This document shows, piece by piece, positions 25,901 through 35,200 of a stretch of DNA of 64,000 bases (position 1 is its first letter; the number at the start of each line of letters is the position of its first letter). The position numbers were made by a program, and so were the translations under genes. Source of the stretch: Panopea generosa (lineage: Eukaryota; Mollusca; Bivalvia; Adapedonta; Hiatellidae). Below the pieces are notes generated by a model, which was not told the DNA's origin, ran no database searches, and worked only from the letters and a program-made list of their open reading frames with translations. The stretch is taken from positions 42,113,769-42,177,768 of the forward strand of contig CM055903.1 of assembly GCA_029582155.1 (NCBI GenBank), given 5' to 3'.

Positions 25901-28900
25901 TACCTAGAAATGTACAAAATCTCAAGTAAGTGTGGGATAAATTAGTTTCATCATGGTTACAGCATTATAATTGTGCATCTTTTTATAAAAATTGTCTATT
26001 AACAAAAAGTCTATGGTATGTCAAATATTTATCATAGAAAAACAAATGGTTAAAATATATACTGGTTTATTCAATTTTTTATGCCAGCTGATTATTTTCC
26101 TGGATATATAGTTATTCCCACCATCTTGAAGTGAAAGCGTAGAGGAGAAAGAATCAGCTAGTCAATTTTCTCTTTTCAGATGTAAAAAATAGTCGGGAAG
26201 GAATCTGTTAGCCTAATTCTTTATCCCCTGGGGTGAGGGGGTGGGCAATAAAGCCAAAATAAAGGGTTAGAAGGAGTTTTAAGACAATCTCAAATATAGA
26301 GGGAGAGGGTTGGACAAGGTGACAAACTATACCCCATATATCCCTCTGTAAGGTCAAAATATAGATGTCAGATCAGCCAGGCCAATTTTACCTTAATCAA
26401 ATGTCAAAATATAGTCATTTCTAACCCTCTTTAAAAGTCAAAATATAGGGAAAGGAAAACAAAGTTAATTAATTCTTCCACCCAACCAGAAAATCAAAAT
26501 AAAGATATCAGCCAGGTGAAGAAAGAATAAGCTAGCTAATTTCTTCCCTGTACAAAGAATTAGAAGGGGCGGGGGAAGAGAAATTGGCTGTTACATCTAT
26601 TCACTTTACATCTATAAAGCATTCATTTAGTTATCTTATGAATTACTTCTAAGATTTCAGTTTCAGTGCATACCTAACTTCAGTCAAGATGTTTCGCCAG
26701 ATTTTTATGTGATAAATAAATGCATTTCACTTTGAACAACATTCAACAACATTTTACATTGGTATCAGCCTACAGCCTACAAAAGTCACCTTCTTGTGAT
26801 ACAAAAATGCTGAACCAATTTCCAGACATAACGTACAAACACTCAAAACAATAACAGAAAGTCTCTTATCAATTTTAGAAATGGTATATTATTGACAAAT
26901 TATGAAACCCAGGTACACTGAATAATATAATTGTACATAATAAAGCCATACCAGCATCCCATTAATCCATCGTCTAGCAACGATTGAATCTAACCCACAC
27001 ACAACAATATGAAAATCTGAAATAAACATAAAATTATTATCTTATAATTCAGCAAAAATACCAGTGTTCAGTAGATGGTAACAAGATGCTTCTTACAAGC
27101 AGTCAAGATGTTCTAATTCTGCTGTCAAGATTAAGTTTAAACAACAAAAAAGGAAATTTAGAAATATAACTAACTCCAACACCCAGACCTTGTAGTTATT
27201 TCCCAGCAGTCAAGTCAAAGGTTTTTCAAACACACTCTCACAGTGCCTTATTCAGGCAAAGTGCTGTTAAAGCATGCTATACCCCATCTGAAGGAGATGT
27301 TAAGCTGTAAGTTCAGTGTGCAGAGAGAGCCTCCACTCTCTACAGATGTTTAACATCTCATTAAGCAGGACTTAAGTGTAGTGGATAGAATGCTGGACGC
27401 TCCTGCCAGAGGTAAAGGGTTCGATCCCCAGCTCGACCTGATGCCTATAAAAAAAACTACACTCAAGCAGTTCATATTAGCTTGAAGTTTTCTTCACAAT
27501 CAAGCTAAAATAAATTAGTATAAACCAAGGACTAGAAATGCGTCCATTGGACACAGATGCCCCCACTTTGTAACTACATTGTAGATGGCAGCTATCGCAA
27601 ATTTAAGCAAGCTTGACTATCGAAAGAGGACAGAAACTGTCAGCCAATCAGAGTCCAGATCACCTAATTAAAATGTGCCGATTCCGTCCATTGTTGAACT
27701 TGACCCGAGTCTCGTTGATACAAAGCCAAATATAAATTTTCATCCATAAATAATCGGTCCATAAATAAAGACTTTAGAGGTCGGAAACTATCAGCCAATC
27801 AGTGCCCAGAACACCTAATTAATAGGCAGAGATTTTGATGGAAATCGAACTTGAGCTGTAGTTTATCACCATACATCTTTCTACCAAATATGAATCAAAT
27901 CCATCCAATCCTTCAAGAGATATTGAGCAGAAACCAATTTCTTGACATTTGTCAATAATCTATGTCCAAAAAGGGCCATAACTCCATCAAAAATCATCAG
28001 ACCGGAACGAAATACTAACTTGACCTGTATTACCTGAATGTGAAGTCACACACACCAAATGTGGCTTAAATCTGTTCATTTAAACTAAAGATATAAGTCA
28101 GAAACCATTTTCGTACGTATGGGACATTACGTATGAACAGCTTTGATACTATATGCCCCCCGCCCATTGAAAATGGCAGGGGCATAAAAAGCAACTGATT
28201 GAGATGTTACAAATGCTCGTGTATTCACACAATATCTCGAGAAATCTTGTTTTCCAATATTCTTACTTCCATTCATCTCAGAAATACAAATCAAAATTTA
28301 TTCTTTGCACAATAAAATTTGCTGCAAAACGTGACTATTCCCCGCGAATTGTTGAAGTATTTATAATAACATGTATAAACTTTGTATACTGCAACTAAAA
28401 AATCAAGTAAGGTACTTGGAATTTTACATCAAACTGCATCATCTTAAATCCAATATTATCAAAGCCTGTAAATTAATCATATAACACCTAAGGTATACAT
28501 ACACCTTAAATTTTATGTAAAAGAAATCAGCTGCCTGTGAAATTTGAATATTTAATTTGCAAAGTTAATTATTCTTTTCATGTTGTTTTATCAACATTTA
28601 TTATAGAGATGCAATTTTCCCATCCTTCTATAAAAATCCATGTATAAACTAAGGTCTTATCAACATTTAAATTCTATGCCAATCAGAGATTTAAATGCCA
28701 ATTAACCTTCCCAAGAAACAAGACAAAGGGAAATAATAAGTTTATTAAATCATTAATTGGAAAACCAATGTTGTAACCATATAATTTACAACTGTATGGA
28801 AAACACATGTACATGATACAAAGTGTAATGTATACCATTTATATGTAACAAGTGTGAAGTTATCTTTTAAACTTCAAGTTACAAATGAAACAAATTTAAA

Positions 28901-31900
28901 ACATTATATAAATTTAAAATTAAATTATTAATTGGAAGCTGGGCCCAATTAGCTCAGTTGGTTACGCGTCTGACTATCAATCAAGGAGTTGCGAGTTTGA
29001 ATCCCCCTCCCGGCCACAGTCTCCATAATGATTGATATACGACATTGTGTCTCATTATCATTTGTCTCTCACCACTGATTCAAGTGGGAAATTTATCAGT
29101 TACTTGTGAGACAAAGTGTGCTCGAGAACTGGTTAATCCCAGGAAACAGTGGTTAGGTTAACAGATCATCTATTAGCCCTCGAAGGCTTAAACATGATGC
29201 TAAATATTGAATCAATCAACCAATCAATTTACTGGAAAACCAACATTGTATTCATATAATTTACAACTGTATGGAAAACACATGTACATGATACAAAGTA
29301 CAATGTATAACATTTATATGAAGCAAGCGTAAAGTTCAAGTTACAAATGAAACAAATTTAAAATATTATATAAATTTAATATTAAATTACTTTTGTAAAA
29401 TGACTCATCAAAATCTTGAATCTTGGCATAATGACTGAGACTGTTAAGGAAAATATACCATATTGATCCAGGTATTTTTCCAAAAATTTAATAAATTTCC
29501 GTTGAAGTAAACATTCCTATGTCTGGTACCACAATTAAATATACACATCACAGAGGGACATCAGCCTGAGGTTTAGATAGGAATTTATGCTAAGAGATAC
29601 CTGTGGTGATGGGAACCACTCTTTTTCTTGCATACCAAACACAATGATTAATTATTTTAAATTTATTCATTGTTCTTCTTATTTTTTTTACTTCGATTGC
29701 TTTAAGATATTAAATATTTATATTATTTATATAACATATATTTTGTGTGTGACATCAAAGTGCAAGGAAGACAGGAAAGGCGGTGGGAGGGGTGTGTGTA
29801 CTCAGCAGTTTCCGTACTTGGTAAAAAAAAATGGGAAATTCATGGTATACAAGAAAATGTCAAGTTTCTAATTCTCATGAATAGTGGTGGAGTGTAAAAC
29901 AATTTCTTAACTCCTCAACAGATAAAGATATACATGTGTCATTTGCAGTTTTGTGGTGCTTTAAAAGTATACAATAACTGGTACCATTATTGATTATTTA
30001 TCCGAACACAATCTTAAAAGTAGATTTTTAAGAGTTGAAGAATGTGTTTTCTGAACGATTTTCTTATTTCATTTTTATTCAACCTTTATAATGCTTAATA
30101 AACCTGTGTGGTTCCAGGTAAGAATAGAATCACTGTCGATTTCTTTAGAGGGGTAGGAATCCTCCGAATGGGTGTCATGTTCATTTTATCTTTCATGTCA
30201 TGTTCATTATTGCAGTTAAATTACCAACCTCTGTGTGGTTCCAGGGAGCCATACGAGTGATGGCAAGAATCAGATAACTGTGGCGCATGCATGTCGTAAC
30301 CAGCAACAATTTGAGTAATATGACAGATTTTGCTGAAACTCAAGATTCTACGTTCATTCTGCATAATATTATTCATTTGTTGATGTGCTTTTTTTAATCT
30401 GTATGTTAATTTGATGTTTTTGTACATGTAGAATGAACCTGGAATCTTCTTATTAGCGTCCAATAACCTACAATGTGTTGGTATGCCATAAAACCCCTTT
30501 CATTCTATAATGCTTGGTAACTGTTGATGAGGTATAAAACACTAAATATTCAGAGAATTTATAAAAAAAAACACTAGTCTGTCAGCATATATTTTCTCTG
30601 CTACATGTCAGTATTCTTCAAATTATGATTGTCAGAAAGGTTGTACTGCTTTATCAGCATGGCAAAATAACAGTTGCAAATATATACAGAATAATAATTA
30701 AATTACTGGTAATGAACATTTTTCTCTTTAGTTCTTTCAAATTGAAATTAAATCAGAATAATTATTAACAATATACAAAGTACAAAGTATATAACTTTAT
30801 GGTTTTGGGCTATACATTATTCAACGCATAAAAAACCCTGGACCTATATATTAAAGAATTTTGAAAAGAAAAATGGTTTTGAACTAAAAAATATGGTCGA
30901 AAACTGAAAGAAACAGTGATTTTAGAAGCTCTGATATAAAATACAACTGGACAAAATAAAAGAAATGTAGAAACAGGTATTATCAACTGATCAAAGTTTA
31001 TTCAAGGATACGGTGTAACATTTGTTCCTGGAATTCTTTTATTGATGAAGTCTGCCGCCACCTCTGCTTTGGCTCGCCCAACATCTGTCGATCTGAAAGT
31101 TGGAAATAAATTCATGTTACAGCATATAGGGCAGGAAAAATTACTGCCACAAGATACAAGATGTTTTATTGAGTATATGACAGCCTCTGGCCAAAAATAC
31201 AGCAATAATAATTGTTAATGACTGATGTTTTACCAAGACATCAAAATAGTAAAATCATGCAGATTGGAATAGTTAGAAATCTGCCTATTTCCATTCTATT
31301 TCTGTACCAGAACCAATTATTGTTCATTAATTCATTTTGGAATACCAGTAATGGGTTAATGGGTTTTACTTTTAGACTAAAGTGACTGCTTATACGGGTT
31401 TAACTGTATATCTATAAAACATTTTCTAGCAGATATTTAAATCCACTTTGATTGATTGATTGAATATTAACCTAACCACTGTTTCCTGGCTGGGATCCTG
31501 AAAGATTAACCAGTACTCGAGCACATCCGCAAGTAACTGATAACTTTCCAACTTGAATCAGAGGTGAGATGAATAATAGTAATGGGACATAATGCCGTAT
31601 ATCAATCATCACTGAGACTGTTGCCAAGCGGGGATTCGAAATCACGACCCCTGGATTGATAGTCAGACGCTTTACCAACTGAGCTTAATGGGCCACTTTG
31701 AAAGTCTTCTTTAATCAAGTTCCCATGATACTGTAACTAACAATATAAAAGCAATCCATGTTTCCATCCTACTAGAAAAACCTGCATAATAAAAATTGTT
31801 GAGCAATTAATATTTGAATGGTTAATTACAACAATACTGCCACAATTGGAAAATTCACATGTGACATATCTTTTATTATTATTTTTAAAGCATGATTACC

Positions 31901-32244
31901 ATATAGTTATCAAGTTAACAACCCACCTGAACAAGAACTGCCTGTTGAGGTTTGAAATGTCTATGGTGTCCATATCTATTATGTCGATGTTCTTAAAACC
32001 AAGTAATGCCTGAAAAGTCAGAAAACACTTCAATTTACACAAACAGTTGATACATCCAATCGCCTTATGTATTTAAGGTTGTGATTTTTTTTCGTTCAAA
32101 AGCTTCCTTTGTTGAGGTTTATATGAAACTAACATGCAGAACATGAACTTTAATAATAATGATTAAAAAATCATTATTACCTTAGAAATTTTATCTGAAA
32201 TTCTGATGGTTATGAACAATCAATATACAAAAGGGCACTACAAG

Positions 32245-32277
<33 letters not shown>

Positions 32278-35200
32278 GTCTTTATTTAAAGAGGAAACAC
32301 AGTTGGAATAATCACTTATCTTCCCTGAGGTCCTCTATTATATACATGGTAACAAAGTAATAACAAAATATATACAACAATGTATCTATTGAACATTTGT
32401 TTTTAACAGGAAAAAATAAAAAATCTGCACACATTGCTGTGGATTAGACAAACAAATGTCATTTCATCTTGACTCATGTAATAGATACATTTTTGTTTCT
32501 GATTTGAGTAATAATGAATACATGTGACAGCTATCGACCAATGATAATTGATGTCACGTATTCATGTACCATTAGGTGTTCTCATAGTTATAAGTCATAG
32601 CAAAAAATGACATAATAAGTCACCAAATGATTTATTAATACTAACTTATTTTAACTTGATTACAAAGAAAGCTCAGAACGCATAATTATGAACCACTCTT
32701 GGTCCACTTCCTGAATGAAACCAGTACTGAGTGTTCTTTTTCTTTAACCCTTTACTTCATATACACGCCTTTGGACACCTCTAATATAGACGCCATTGGA
32801 CACCTAATATAGAAGGCTTTTGAATTAATGGGTGAATTATGTTTATATTAACTGACAGAGTGAATAATAGTGCAGGAAGTGTACAAATTGCTCATTACAA
32901 ACTCTTTCTGCACTGTTTTCAAAGGCCTTCTGTGATTGGTGCGGGAACACACGTAAAGGGTTAAAGGCCATCAGGTTGAGCTGGGGATCACGTTGGCAAC
33001 CTCTAGCAAGAGCAGCCTACTCTTATCCTCTGCACTTCCACCCAGCTCTTAAAGCAAGTGATTAAACATAGAAAATGCAAGAATATCTTATGACTGGGAA
33101 GAGTAACTCGTTATGAAAATTATATTGAACAGGTATTAATATATCAATATATTACCATACTAAGCTTTCCACTGTTTACTGTTTTGCATATAGTGTATGA
33201 TTTTTTGTGCATCATTGTTTACAGATGTCTAAAATTATATTCAGTCTTAAACTTGGGAGTTAAAAATATTTATTTGTTCAAATCTTATTTTTCTATATAT
33301 ATATTTAATTGTATTGGAAACCTCGAGACACCGTTGTCTTTCTAGTGTAGTGAGAGTTTGAAAGAAGTAAAGTGTAAGCATTCATTTATCTAAGCTAAGA
33401 ATGACTCGAGTTACATAACCTAAGGAGTAAGTATTATAACTGTTGGATTCTACAATTTTCTTGAAAAGTTTTTTTTTCTGAGATTGTAATGTTTCACATT
33501 ATACTAAGACATGCTGGCATATTTCAGGATTCTGGTCACATAACTTACATGTTATCGAAATATCTGGGGCTGTTCTTAAAAAAATTGTTTGCTGACCTTC
33601 TAACTTAAAGTTGCAGCTACCCAAACTTTTTTATTAACTTTCAAAGCTGCTTTTTAAGCACTGAATTAATTTTTCTTTTCATGATTTCTGTCAATATTTG
33701 TTCAAAATGACAACCATAAATTATGTAAAATCAAAATATGGCATGACAAAACAAGAGGACCTGAACTCTACTTGCAACAGATGCTAACTGACTGTGAAAT
33801 ATCTAAGGTCTAGACCTTAAACTTTCAGAGAAATTTTTTTTTAAAATTATACTTAAAATGTGCTTAAAAACCCTGTCGCGAGGGCATTTGTGGCCGAATC
33901 ACGCTGGCGCAAATGTCGTCCTAGATATTGTAGTTATAACTGCTATGCAAGTTTGTTTAAGATTCAATGAAAAATGAAGGTACTATCGTGTCTACAACAT
34001 TTTCGCTATATAACTCTTTGTAAAACAGTTACCCCTGTGGTGCCCCAAATTTGACCTCAGCGACCCGACTTCAACAAATCTTTAAGAGGACCCCCATGCA
34101 ATGCTACATGTAAAATATCTAAGGTCTAAGGTCTATGCCTTGAATTTTCCGAGAAAATGTTTTTTAAAATTTCGCTTAAAATGTGCTGATTAGCCCTATG
34201 GTGGGGGCATTTGTGGTCGATTAACACTGGTTCAAGAACTTGTCTGAGATCTAATGGTTATATAATTGCTGTGCAAGTTTGGTTAAGGTTCAATGAAAAA
34301 TGAAGGTACTATCGCCTCTACAAGAAAAAGGTTAACAGACAGATGACGGACAATTTACCATGACATAAGCTCTGCTGGTCTTTGGCTAGTAGAGCTAAAA
34401 ATAAGTTACCTTAATTAACTAACCCACATGAAAACTACTGGGTCAGAGCACAATAAAGGATGGCCTGATTGCCATTTTGTGCATTCTGGTATGAATTCCA
34501 TTTATATCAATGCAATAGAGGTTAATCAGACAGGCAGGATAATTACTGTCCCGATTCTCTGAGGTTCCTTTCACCTTGAGAGTACAATAAAACCCTCTGC
34601 AATACATCAAGAGTGACTTGAATAAGCATTGCACATATAGCTTGTATGTTAAAGACATTTAAATTCTTGATATTGGCTGTATCATAATTATACTATACTG
34701 AATTACCAGATCTTTTAACAGCTCACATCCTAGTCCTCCAGCACCAATTATCAACAGTTTGCAAACATCTTGTAGGAATGATATTGTCTAAAATAAGAAA
34801 TAAAATACATTTATTAAGAATGGTATTTTAAGTGTCAACTGCACACACTAAAGTTTCACAGAAAGTGTGCCCATGGCATAGAAGCCATGTTTACTGAAAT
34901 AATTATCATTTTGATTTTATACAGTCATTTCAAACAGAAATCATGAAAAGAAATCATCACTTTGAAAGTTACTGGTAATATAAAAGTTTGGGTAACTGCA
35001 ATTTTGAGTGTCAGAGTAGGTAGGAGCACGGCAAACAGATATTTTTTTAAGGGAGGCCTGATTTATGTAATATTTTTGTACTTCAAGAGCATATTACTCG
35101 CAAAATAACATTTACCTTATCACAATAAATTTTGGATTAGACAGAAGATGAAAGTGCTATTGTGATGAAAAGTCCAAACTGAACAATTCAGGGGCCACAA

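Noticed and set aside
28941-29015. tRNA-like sequence with boxes A and B
   Set aside because: It is followed by the family B SINE body and tail and is one of six such copies, so it is a SINE head and not a tRNA gene. The same holds for 15955-16030, 24850-24905, 46335-46405 and 48695-48770.
31003-31011. UBA3 exon 5 frame running to a TGA
   Set aside because: The donor GTATCC at 31011 and the in-phase 44-nt exon at 29391-29434 restore the family sequence, so this is not a truncation.
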